A stretch of 35,288 nucleotides of DNA from an uncultured Clostridia bacterium (GCA_946415665.1 CAMKTI010000003.1:1-35288); one strand, 5' to 3'; shown: positions 26,050-33,897, counted from the first letter of the stretch. Notes: generated by a model from the letters alone, not told the origin. Numbers and translations are program-made.

Positions 26050-26904
26050 ATGAAAAAATTTTTATTGGCAAGCTTTTTTTGTGCGTTTTTATTTATAAAT
26101 CTGTTTTTTAAAAAAAATATTATCGCAAAAGAAATTATTTATGGGACAGATAAAATTATTACGCGAGCTGAAGTTGCTAAAATGATAAGTTTTATTTACG
26201 GAAATAAAAAAGATATTTTGGAGTGTTATAAAAATCGAGAAATAAATTTTTTAGATAGCGAAATAAATGATTGGTTTGATAAATATATAAATTTTGTGTT
26301 TAAAAAAAAAATAATGACTGGGACGAGTGAAAATAAATTTGAGCCGGAAAAATATTTAAATTTAAATCAGGCGCAGATTTTACTGGATAAAATAAATGTG
26401 GATAATAAAATAAAAATAAAAATGGATGATGAAAATAAAAATAAATTTGTTTCGTATTCGTTATGGGTGAAATTATTTTTGGATTTGTTGAGTGATTTAG
26501 AAATTAAAAATATAAAACAGAAAGAAATAATTGTTTTAGCAACGCATAAGCAAAATAAAAAAGATATATTAAAAAATTTTTTGGTGAGCGATAAAAATTA
26601 TTTTTGTCATGAGGGAATTGATTTTGATTTTTATGAGAAAAAAGTAAAAGTTTTGGTTTGTGAGCAAGAAATTTTAGCGATTATAAATTATGATTTTGAT
26701 TTTGATGTTGAGTTTAAAATTAATAAAAAAACAGAAAATAAAATTTGGGCCGAAAATGATTTGCTAAAAAGATGTTTTTATTTAAAAAAAGATTTGCAGG
26801 GGAAAAAAATTAATATGAATAAAAATTATGTTTTAAAAATAAAATCAGGAGAAGTGATTGATTTTGATGAGTTAAATAATTTTAATGAGCGAAAAAAAAA
26901 TTAG
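26050..26904 (+). CDS. Secreted protein with an SLH-like module
   Basis: This 284-residue protein has a clear signal peptide (MKKFLLASFFCAFLFINLFF). Residues ~35-110 look like S-layer homology repeats: IITRAEVAKMISFIYG, FLDSEINDWFDKYINFVFKK, KIMTGTSENKFEPEKYLNLN and QAQILLDKI. The rest is a lysine-rich domain I do not recognise. SLH modules bind pyruvylated wall polysaccharide, so this is likely a wall-associated exported protein, consistent with tagA just upstream. GAGGAGG precedes the ATG by 9 bases. Its last 33 bases overlap the 3' end of the convergent gene at 26872. Confidence 0.7.
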   Translation: MKKFLLASFFCAFLFINLFFKKNIIAKEIIYGTDKIITRAEVAKMISFIYGNKKDILECYKNREINFLDSEINDWFDKYINFVFKKKIMTGTSENKFEPEKYLNLNQAQILLDKINVDNKIKIKMDDENKNKFVSYSLWVKLFLDLLSDLEIKNIKQKEIIVLATHKQNKKDILKNFLVSDKNYFCHEGIDFDFYEKKVKVLVCEQEILAIINYDFDFDVEFKINKKTENKIWAENDLLKRCFYLKKDLQGKKINMNKNYVLKIKSGEVIDFDELNNFNERKKN

Positions 26905-27429
26905 TATTAAGCCGGAAATAAAGATTAATTTATTTTGGTTTATGTTTAGAAATAAGATTTTTCTGCCAAAAAAAATGCCGAGAGATAAAAAAATATATTG
27001 GAAAACAGCGGTTAAAATCGGTAAAAAAAAAGTATTATTTTGGATTAAAGAAAAAGCAATGCCAGAACCAATTGAGTCGATGGATAAGGCAACTCCTAAA
27101 AAAAAAGCGCGCAATGGCTTTTTAATTTTGGTTTTAATTATTTTGTTTTTGTCGATGAAATTATTTTGATTGTGATAAAAACTTTTGCGAATTAAATTTA
27201 TGCCTATAAAGAATAAAAAACTTGAGCCGATTAAATTTGTTATTTTGCTTGAAAAAATATTTTTTAGATAAGAGCCGATTGCTAAAGCCAAAAAAGTTAT
27301 TAAAAAAGAAATGATTGCGATTATAAATTTATAAATAAACTCGATTTTTATTTTTAATGCTCCATATGTAATTCCGATTACAAAAGAATCAATGCTGAGA
27401 GAAATCGCCATTAATATAACTGTAAACAT
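26872..27429 (-). CDS. MntP/YtaF-family membrane protein
   Basis: This 185-residue, six-helix inner-membrane protein has the duplicated acidic motif of the family: ISLSIDSFVIGITYG in the first helix, and ALSIDSIGSGIAF in the fourth. This family includes the MntP manganese exporter and the YtaF sporulation membrane protein. In this spore-gene context YtaF is slightly more likely, but the sequence cannot decide. GGAGG lies 7 bases before the ATG. It is convergent with the SLH-like gene, and the two coding ends overlap by 33 bases, an unusual arrangement for this loosely packed region. Confidence 0.82.
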   Translation of the reverse strand: MFTVILMAISLSIDSFVIGITYGALKIKIEFIYKFIIAIISFLITFLALAIGSYLKNIFSSKITNLIGSSFLFFIGINLIRKSFYHNQNNFIDKNKIIKTKIKKPLRAFFLGVALSIDSIGSGIAFSLIQNNTFFLPILTAVFQYIFLSLGIFFGRKILFLNINQNKLIFISGLILIFFSLIKII

Positions 27430-27513
27430 TGTTGCCTCCGAAATTTTTAATTTAAAATTAATTTATAATATGTGACAAGCAGAAAAACAGTTAAAAAAAA
27501 CTTGTTTTAGACA

Positions 27514-27549
27514 GCAACAAAAAAAGCACATCAAGAACGACGCGCTTTA
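27514..27549 (-). terminator. Terminator after the 27586 gene
   Basis: On the minus strand AAAGCGC and GTGCTTT pair across a loop, followed by seven T. It lies about 40 bases after the gene's stop. The stem is imperfect. Confidence 0.6.
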
Positions 27550-27585
27550 GTTTTTTTTATTCTTTAATTCTTGGAGTTCAACGAT

Positions 27586-28434
27586 TTATAAAATGTCAGT
27601 TTTTTCAATAACTTCACAATCCGACGGAATTTTATTATATCGATTTTCTTTGTCGACCTGTTGAAATGATGTAGCCCATTCATTTTCGTTTTGATATTTA
27701 AAAAAGTAAATATCTGTTCTAAGTTTTTGTCTGTTAAAATAAACATTACAAAAGGTAACAACAAGTTTTGAAGCCACTGCCACAATCGCTAACACAAAAA
27801 GCCATTTCGGTACCGTTATTAAAAAACATGAGACAACCGTTATCCAAAACGAGATACCAACAATAATGTGTAATATATTACAATATATCGATTTCCATTT
27901 TGTTTCACGGTAGATGTTTTCTCCTGATAAAAAATTTTTTCCAACAAAACCACCAAAATATATATTTCCAATAATCCTAAAAAAATCACCAATCAAAGTA
28001 GTCGGTTTATTTTTATAAAATTTATCACCATATTCATAAAATTTGGCATGATTTTTCGCCTGTTTTTCCACTTTTTGTTGTTTTTTTTTTGACCGTTTTA
28101 TGTAATCGTCGCGGTAAAGAATAGCACCCAGTACAATTAAACATAAATTAGCCGCCATTGCCACAATCACCAATACAAAAAGCCATGTTGGCAGTGTTAT
28201 TAAAAAATACGAAACAAACAATACTACAGGTAATGATTCGATTGTTAGAAAAAAAATGTTACTAACGAAACCCAAAAACCTATTTAGAATCTCTTCTCCC
28301 GCAACTAAACCAATAAAACCACCGAAATAAATATGTGCAAGCACTTCAAAAAAACAAACTAACAAGTTAGGTTTTCGCGGCGCTTGGGGATTTTCCCCTC
28401 CCGCAAAATCAATTTTTTTTTCACTATTTTCCAT
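27586..28434 (-). CDS. Orphan membrane protein with two repeated hydrophobic hairpins (paralogue 1)
   Basis: I do not recognise the family. The 282-residue protein is an internal duplication: residues ~23-108 and ~144-233 each hold an amphipathic start (EVLAHIYFGGFIG and RIIGNIYFGGFVG), then two adjacent hydrophobic helices joined at a Pro. These read SYFLITLPTWLFVLVIVAMA and SCFLITVPKWLFVLAIVAVA. A Lys-rich coiled segment lies between, and a polar tail (EWATSFQQVDKENR) ends it. There is no signal peptide. GGAGG precedes ATG 28434. It is paralogous along its length to the next gene upstream (28714), including the 5' leader, so they arose by gene duplication. Confidence 0.75.
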   Translation of the reverse strand: MENSEKKIDFAGGENPQAPRKPNLLVCFFEVLAHIYFGGFIGLVAGEEILNRFLGFVSNIFFLTIESLPVVLFVSYFLITLPTWLFVLVIVAMAANLCLIVLGAILYRDDYIKRSKKKQQKVEKQAKNHAKFYEYGDKFYKNKPTTLIGDFFRIIGNIYFGGFVGKNFLSGENIYRETKWKSIYCNILHIIVGISFWITVVSCFLITVPKWLFVLAIVAVASKLVVTFCNVYFNRQKLRTDIYFFKYQNENEWATSFQQVDKENRYNKIPSDCEVIEKTDIL

Positions 28435-28519
28435 TTTTATTTTAACCTCCACTTTTTAATAATATTTTGGATTAAGTGTTAAACCAAAAAAGATGTCATT
28501 TAACATACCCCACATAATA

Positions 28520-28548
28520 ATCTTAAAACATTTTTTTTTATTTGTCAA
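28520..28548 (-). promoter_or_regulatory. Promoter of the 27586 gene
   Basis: On the minus strand TTGACA (28543-28548), 17 bases with an A run, then TAAGAT (28520-28525). The same layout and flanking text (GTTAAATGACAT) recurs upstream of the paralogue at 29643. Confidence 0.75.
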
Positions 28549-28593
28549 GATCTAAACCAAAAATTTTTATAAGCTTCATGATTTTTAGACATA

Positions 28594-28637
28594 AAAAAAT
28601 ACATGCTCGTTTTATTTTTTCACAAGCATGTATTTTT
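28594..28637. terminator. Strong terminator after the 28714 gene
   Basis: AAATACATGCT and AGCATGTATTT form an 11-base-pair stem around an AT loop with A and T runs on the outside, so it can work in both directions. Confidence 0.88.
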
Positions 28638-28713
28638 GTTATCGCTAAAAATTTTTTTCCTTGCCACAAGTGAATTACCTTTTTCGACTCACTCAAATTA
28701 TCACTAAACGTTC

Positions 28714-29556
28714 TTATCGATGTAAAACATTTTGTGAACTAATAGATTCAAAATCCGGAACATCAGCTCGATTTTCTTCTCCTACCTGCTTAAGTGATGC
28801 ATGGACTATACTTTCGCCTCGGCATTTACAGAAGAAAAGATCTTTCATTGCTGTTTGTCTCTTACAATAAGAAACACAAAAGTTATTAGCCAATTTTACA
28901 ACCGCCGCTACAATCGCCAATACAAAAAGCCATGTTGGTACCGTTATGAAAAAACACGGAATAACCAGAGCCCAAAAACAGAGCATGTAAATGATCACGT
29001 TAATATTATATTTAGCCATGTCCAATCTCTTGATTTTTTCTCCGTACATAAAATCTTTCCCAAACAAAAAAGCAAGATACTTAGTTCCAATATATCTAAA
29101 AAAATCGCCAATCAAAGTAGTCGGTCTGTTTTTATAAAATACACCGGCATATTTGTAACACTTGACATGATTTTTTGCCTTTTCTTCTGCTTTTTGTTGT
29201 TTCTTTTCTGAAGATTTTGTTTGTGTCTGACGTGAGTCCGGGACTTTTTGTGCCATATTGGTTGCAATTACCAAATTGTATAAATCAACAACCATCTTTA
29301 CAATCGCCAACACAAAAAGCCATGTCGGCAGTGTTATTAAAAAATAAGAAACAAACAACACTATAGGTAATAGTTTGATTATTAGAACAAAGATGTTACT
29401 AATGGAATCTAAAAACCTGTTCGAATACTTTTTTTCAAAAAATAAATCTTTCCCAATAAAACCACTTAAAAAAGTATTTACAAGTACTTTAAAAAAACAA
29501 GTGAACCAGCTCGGCTTTCGAGGCAGTTTTTTCTCAAGATCAAGTTTTTTTTCCAT
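28714..29556 (-). CDS. Orphan membrane protein with two repeated hydrophobic hairpins (paralogue 2)
   Basis: 280 residues, paralogue of the 27586 protein. The two hairpins read SYFLITLPTWLFVLAIVKMV (about 70-89) and PCFFITVPTWLFVLAIVAAV (about 200-219), each preceded by another hydrophobic stretch. YKNRPTTLIGDFFRYIG before the second one matches YKNKPTTLIGDFFRIIG in the paralogue. The Lys/Gln-rich link (KKQQKAEEKAKNH) is also shared, and so is the tail (SLKQVGEENR). The two halves differ more within a protein than between paralogues, so the internal duplication is older than the gene duplication. GGAGG precedes the ATG. An IS relic ends right at its promoter. Confidence 0.75.
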   Translation of the reverse strand: MEKKLDLEKKLPRKPSWFTCFFKVLVNTFLSGFIGKDLFFEKKYSNRFLDSISNIFVLIIKLLPIVLFVSYFLITLPTWLFVLAIVKMVVDLYNLVIATNMAQKVPDSRQTQTKSSEKKQQKAEEKAKNHVKCYKYAGVFYKNRPTTLIGDFFRYIGTKYLAFLFGKDFMYGEKIKRLDMAKYNINVIIYMLCFWALVIPCFFITVPTWLFVLAIVAAVVKLANNFCVSYCKRQTAMKDLFFCKCRGESIVHASLKQVGEENRADVPDFESISSQNVLHR

Positions 29557-29642
29557 TTTTTATTTTAACCTCCATTATTTAACAATATTTTGGAAATAAG
29601 CATCAAACAAATAAAATGTCATTTAACACCGCCTTCATAACA

Positions 29643-29670
29643 ATTTTAAAACATTTTTTTTATTTGTCAA
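29643..29670 (-). promoter_or_regulatory. Promoter of the 28714 gene, abutted by an IS end
   Basis: On the minus strand TTGACA (29665-29670), 16 bases, then TAAAAT (29643-29648). The terminal TTAG of the IS relic begins at 29674, only three bases beyond the -35, so any native upstream element has been cut off. Confidence 0.7.
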
Positions 29671-29673
29671 GAT

Positions 29674-30362
29674 TTAGAGAGCGTTCACATAAAAAACAAG
29701 TCAAAAATAAAAGCAATGGAGATGGTAGAGATAAAAATAGAATCAAGCTTATCGTAGCGAGTAAAAACTTTTCTAAAACATTTCAATCTCAGGAAATATC
29801 TTTCGATATTATTGCGTTGTTTATAAAGTTGTTTATCATAACTCCAAGGCAACTTACGATTTTTTTTTAGGCGGGACAACAGTCTTAAACCCGTGATCCT
29901 CGGCTAAAACTAAAGTTTTATCACCTTCGGGAGCATCGTGATAATTACCAGGAGACAAACGAAAAATCGCCGGACATGAAGATATACAACATGGGTACAA
30001 TTTTGTTGTTAACTTTCTTTTGAACATCTGATGCTTTGTTACTGATTATTTTTATTCTTGTTTGCATCTGGACTCACCTTTATGCTCGTACTATCAATAA
30101 AGAATATATAATCTTCTTCATTAAGAAGTTTTTGCTTTTTCATAGCTTCTAAACTTAAGGTTGTAAAAAAAAACAATAGCTTTTGGCAATTGTACCATTC
30201 CATATTTTTTTGGTAATACCCTCCATTTGCAACCATTCTCTATTATGTAAAGCATTGCATACATGAATTTGTAGATTTGATATTTTCGCCGACTTCCTTG
30301 CTATCGGCATTAATTCCTCTAGCTTTTTACATTGTAGTTTTGTCAGTTTCATTTTTCTATCT
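29674..30362 (-). mobile_element. Decayed IS5-family element, third copy
   Basis: The end at 29674 (TTAGAGAGCGTTCACATAAA) matches the inverted repeats of the copies at 9782 and 12378. On the minus strand it reads MKLTKLQCKKLEELMPIARK at 30352, NGTIAK, STSIKVSPDANKNKN, VAEDHG-like and KKNRKLPWSYDKQLYKQRNN, then VFTRYDKLDSIFIS, in broken frames. About 90 bases present in the first copy are missing in the middle. The far end lacks the second inverted repeat. Instead an inverted fragment of the same element starts at about 30363. Confidence 0.75.
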
Positions 30363-30443
30363 TACCACTGTGCAATACTTTACATAAAAGAGAATGGTTT
30401 CAAATAAAGAGTACTACCAAAAAAATATAAAAATTGGCACATA
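30363..30443 (+). mobile_element. Inverted fragment of the same IS
   Basis: On the plus strand the sequence corresponds to the LxIxENGxKWRxLPKKYxNWHT segment of the transposase (TGCAATACTTTACATAAAAG and on), opposite in orientation to the copy it abuts. A head-to-head junction like this suggests a rearrangement between two copies. Confidence 0.6.
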
Positions 30444-30613
30444 ACTAAACTTTAGATTGAATAAATATTGAGTTTGACAATGATCGTGTTGAAATATAAA
30501 ATTCCGTAGAAATAATTTTTGCAATTAAATTAATGGCTAAATAATTTTAAGCATGTTGTTTTTATTTTATGTTTATGAATCAAAAAATTTAATAAGAGGC
30601 TGATTTTGAAATA

Positions 30614-30838
30614 ATGAGTGAAGAACGAGAAAAAATAATTTTGCCAGACAGAAAAATTTATTTGGATTATTTGAGAGTGTTTGCAATTTTTGCAATGATA
30701 ATGTTACATGTGGCAAGTCAAAATTGGGCTTATATAAATGTAAATAGTTCTACTTGGCAAATATTTAATTTTTTTGATGGAATTTTAAGATGGTGTGTAC
30801 CGATTTTCGTAATGATAAGCGGAAATTTATTTTTTGGA
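30614..30838 (+). pseudogene. Truncated 5' end of an acyltransferase-3 gene
   Basis: The first ~74 codons repeat the acyltransferase at 33898 (MSEEREKIILPDRKIYLDYL, RVFAIFAMIMLHVASQNW, and RWCVPIFVMISGNLF), then break off into TAA. The upstream bases are also shared (GATTTTGAAATAATGAGTGA against GATTTTAAAATAATGAGTGA). Most differences between the copies are synonymous. Confidence 0.9.
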
Positions 30839-31232
30839 TAAAAAAATTTATGATGAGAAAAAAAATTATTATTTAAGTGAGCTAGAAAAAGTTAGCCATG
30901 GAATTTATTCGAGTGGGTTTTATTTGGGTGATAAAAAAAATGAAATTTATGAGAGTAGCAGTTATATAAATAATTATGATTTTGTCGGGATAGTAAAGGA
31001 TTTTGACGAGAAAAATTTTTTTGCAGTGGTTGAGCAGAGAAATAAAATTAAAATCGGGGATGAAATAGAAATTTTAGGCAAGAAAAAGATTTTTTATATG
31101 AAAGTAAAGGAAATGTTTGATAATGATGGAAATGAAATAAAAGAAGCACCGCATGCGCAACAGATTATAAAAATTAAAATGGATTTTAAGATTGAAAAAA
31201 TGGATTTAATGAGAAGAAAAATAGTTTGTTGA
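30834..31232 (+). pseudogene. C-terminal fragment of a U32-family peptidase
   Basis: About 130 codons end in TGA and match the C-terminal beta-barrel region of U32 peptidases: KVSHGIYSSGFYLGD, YDFVGIVKDFDEKNFFAVVE, QRNKIKIGDEIEILG and APHAQQIIKIKM. The ~270-residue N-terminal catalytic part is missing and its place is taken by the truncated acyltransferase start, out of frame. There is no ribosome site for the fragment. U32 proteins act in RNA hydroxylation or proteolysis, but this remnant is not expected to function. Confidence 0.75.
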
Positions 31233-31304
31233 ATATAAGTAAAATTAGTTTTTGAGCGTAAAGAATATATGGCAAATATAAAAATTTTGTTTGCAGTTGA
31301 TTAA

Positions 31305-33263
31305 TTAATTATCTATTGTACCATCTCTATCAGCTGGGCTATGTCGATCTGATCCTTGAGCGCCTATAAAATTCTCTTTTCCTTGACTTTGTTCTTGTAT
31401 GTGTTGTATGGATTTATTAGAGCTATATTGTTCCCCGTAAGCTCCAATTTTGTTGGGCAGGGGAGTATAAAGTTTTGTATGTATATAAATTAAGATGATC
31501 CCGACAACTATTGGTACAAGTGGAGGAAGTATAACAACTAACAGACTCAATGCCTCAATAAGTAATAATTTTATTATTAACGTGATAACAAATCCGAGCA
31601 CACCTAAAATTATTGCAGCAATTCCAATATTTCTGAATTTGTTTGAAGGTTTTTGAGTAGAACTGGATTGGGATGAATTACGAGTTTCTTCCGTTTTAGA
31701 TTTACCATTATTACCATTAAAATTAATTTGTTCAATATATTTTTTATTTGCAATATCAATATTTTTCCCTTTATTATATTCACGTTCATTTTGATTGGCG
31801 ACTTGGTTATTGTTGTTATATGGATTATTGCTTTTTCTATCTTCGTTCAAATTTATTTCAGAGTTATTGTTTGTAACATCGTTATTGTTTGTAACATTTG
31901 CTTTTAAAACATCTTCTTTTTGTCCTAAAATATCTGTTTCAATTTTATTTATCTTCTGTTGATCTATTTCGTTTTCAATTGATCTTTCAGAATCAGGAAA
32001 ATCGCTTACATGAACCACTGTGCTAGGTTTTATATTCTTTTTTGCAGGTGTGTCAAGCTCACCTGAAATGGAATCAATAGTACTCATTTTATCGTTATTT
32101 ATATTCTTAAGATACATAACATGCTCGGAGTTTCGTAGGTCACCTGGATTGTTTCCAGTCCCTATCAAAACTAATTTCTTAGACGTAAGATTTTGTTGTA
32201 TATTTTCAACTGTATCGTTCTTGTTATTGGAATCCAGCTTTTTATTGTTTTTTCCGAGAATTATCTGAATACCTACTGATTCGAGTCCATGGTCAATATC
32301 CTGCATATCGAATTTTTTTTCAATATCACCTGAGCTAAGCGTTCTACTTCCATCTTTTTCTAGCGATCCTATATTATTCCAATCAATTCCTAAAACTGTT
32401 CTCTGTCCTTTCACATATTTATATATATCATATTGAGGCTCATTATAACAGTTTTTAAATTTATTTATGCCCATCATAACACATACAGCTTTTTCCAGCA
32501 TTATAATCCATAAAGGTCTCTTATCTTTATCCGGTCTAGTTTTATCCACAACAATATCGACAGGCAATCCATCCTCATCATGAAGTCGTACAACAGCTTT
32601 GTTAGGGCGTTGCTCAATGTCGTTGTCTACATCTTCATTACTTTTATCATCTGCATTTTCTTTGCCTTGATTGTTATCTGGATAATCTCGCACCATTTTT
32701 TTCGGAATATATTTTGCATCGTGATCGATAATTCCTATTATTATCGACAAAAACCAGCAATCCTGGACATCAGATTTTTGTCTTACTGAAAACCTACCAT
32801 CTGGAAGATAAGGATTTGCCTTATCTATCTTTTCACAGTATTGTGAGGGGTTGTTTTTGACTCTGCTTTTTTCATATCTGGGTAAATAATCAAGTACCAA
32901 TGCATCTTTATTATTTTGTTCGGTGCAGCCTTTAGGATAAAGTAATTCACTCCAATTATTAGAATCTTCTTCTTTAAAAAATTCAAAAAGTGCGTTGTCT
33001 GCGTCACCATAACGCTTTGGTGCTTTACAATTATCACCAAAACATTCATCCGGAACATAAACTACAGGAACTTTTTTGTTTTTCGCAAATCGTTTTATAC
33101 AGTCTATTCTGTTTTTATGATATATAAGCTTTTCGTTCTCATCTGGTGATAATTCTTCTTTTTTAGATTTTTCTTGTAGTTTTTTAAATTCTTCACAATG
33201 TTTTTCAAATGAATCATAAACAATCCAATCAATGCCATCACTTGCAATATTTTTATTTTCCAT
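31305..33263 (-). CDS. Calpain-like cysteine protease with C-terminal membrane hairpin
   Basis: 652 residues. The middle (about 155-400) resembles the calpain (C2) catalytic core. The Cys site is SDVQDCWFLSIIIGI (Cys169), followed by DDLPV-like DEDGLPVDIVVDKTRP and by PLWIIMLEKAVCVMMG, the calpain 'W-x-x-LLEKA' helix. The His site is SEHVMYLKN (His381). The third-residue region, normally NPWG, reads STIDSISGE, so the Asn appears changed. Residues ~430-540 are an Asn/Ser-rich linker. 547-570 and 571-594 form a hydrophobic pair, followed by a polar tail. ATG 33263 has GGGAGG ahead and a perfect promoter. Calpain domains are uncommon in bacteria. No inhibitor or secretion system is visible nearby. 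Confidence 0.72.
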   Translation of the reverse strand: MENKNIASDGIDWIVYDSFEKHCEEFKKLQEKSKKEELSPDENEKLIYHKNRIDCIKRFAKNKKVPVVYVPDECFGDNCKAPKRYGDADNALFEFFKEEDSNNWSELLYPKGCTEQNNKDALVLDYLPRYEKSRVKNNPSQYCEKIDKANPYLPDGRFSVRQKSDVQDCWFLSIIIGIIDHDAKYIPKKMVRDYPDNNQGKENADDKSNEDVDNDIEQRPNKAVVRLHDEDGLPVDIVVDKTRPDKDKRPLWIIMLEKAVCVMMGINKFKNCYNEPQYDIYKYVKGQRTVLGIDWNNIGSLEKDGSRTLSSGDIEKKFDMQDIDHGLESVGIQIILGKNNKKLDSNNKNDTVENIQQNLTSKKLVLIGTGNNPGDLRNSEHVMYLKNINNDKMSTIDSISGELDTPAKKNIKPSTVVHVSDFPDSERSIENEIDQQKINKIETDILGQKEDVLKANVTNNNDVTNNNSEINLNEDRKSNNPYNNNNQVANQNEREYNKGKNIDIANKKYIEQINFNGNNGKSKTEETRNSSQSSSTQKPSNKFRNIGIAAIILGVLGFVITLIIKLLLIEALSLLVVILPPLVPIVVGIILIYIHTKLYTPLPNKIGAYGEQYSSNKSIQHIQEQSQGKENFIGAQGSDRHSPADRDGTIDN

Positions 33264-33319
33264 AATTTTTTGCCTCCCTTGTATCAATAAAAAAACAAAA
33301 AATGAACCGTTTATATATT

Positions 33320-33348
33320 ATTATAATAAATCCAAAAGACAATGTCAA
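33320..33348 (-). promoter_or_regulatory. Consensus promoter of the calpain-like gene
   Basis: On the minus strand TTGACA (33343-33348), 17 bases, then TATAAT (33320-33325), about 57 bases before the start codon. It is a perfect vegetative consensus. Confidence 0.9.
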
Positions 33349-33423
33349 CTGTTTTTATTAACATTTATTCATTAAACAAAAAAATTAATTCGATAAATTG
33401 TTTTTTTCAGATCTTTCTTTTAG

Positions 33424-33507
33424 TTATTTAACACTTTGACGATGGCATTTAAATGAATCATAAGCACCCCAATCAATACCATCACTTGCAATATTTTTAT
33501 TTTCCAT
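33424..33507 (-). pseudogene. 27-codon truncated copy of the protease start (unit 2)
   Basis: With its own promoter (TTGACA 33587-33592, TATAAT 33564-33569, 17-base spacer) and ribosome site, this frame reads MENKNIASDGIDWGAYDSFK then CHRQSVK and TAA. The first 13 residues equal those of the protease. After the TAA the frame goes on as LKERSEKNNLS, like KLQEKSKKEELS in the protease, and stops. It is therefore a cut-off gene start, but one that could still be translated into a short peptide. Confidence 0.7.
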
Positions 33508-33667
33508 AATTTTTTGCCTCCCTTGTATCAACAAAAAAACAAAAAACAAACCATTCATATGTTATTATAATAAATCCAAAAGATAATGTCAACTGTTTTT
33601 ATTAACATTTATTCATTAAACAAAAAAATTAATTCGATAAATTGTTTTTTTCAGATCTTTCTTTTAG

Positions 33668-33751
33668 TTATTTAACACTTTGACGATGGCATTTAAATGA
33701 ATCATAAGCACCCCAATCAATACCATCACTTGCAATATTTTTATTTTCCAT
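33668..33751 (-). pseudogene. 27-codon truncated copy of the protease start (unit 3)
   Basis: Identical coding text to the unit at 33424. Its promoter has one -35 change (CTGACA at 33831-33836; TATAAT at 33808-33813; 17-base spacer). It is the outermost unit, and its upstream side runs directly into the leader of the acyltransferase gene. Confidence 0.7.
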
Positions 33752-33897
33752 AATTTTTTGCCTCCCTTGTATCAACAAAAAAACAAAAAACAAACTATTC
33801 ATATGTTATTATAATAAATCCAAAAGACAATGTCAGCTGTTTTTATTAATATTTATCCATTAAACAAAAAAATAACTAAGAGGTTGATTTTAAAATA

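Larger units (their letters stand above)
33264..33868 (-). repeat. 244-base tandem repeat of the protease gene's promoter and start
   Basis: Start codons in identical context lie at 33263, 33507 and 33751, exactly 244 bases apart. Each is preceded on the minus strand by GGGAGGCAAAAAATT, a consensus promoter and the same ~60 bases beyond. The two upstream units are almost identical to each other and more different from the first. Confidence 0.95.

Noticed and set aside
29685..30352. Several short minus-strand frames taken as separate genes
   Set aside because: They are pieces of a single frameshifted transposase shared with the copies at 9782 and 12378.
31305..33287. Start of the protease at TTG 33287
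   Set aside because: That start would place the GGGAGG ribosome site inside the coding region. ATG 33263 has the site at normal distance, and the same context is kept in both upstream repeats.
33264..33868. CRISPR-like repeat array
   Set aside because: Units are 244 bases, contain a promoter and gene start, and have no spacers.
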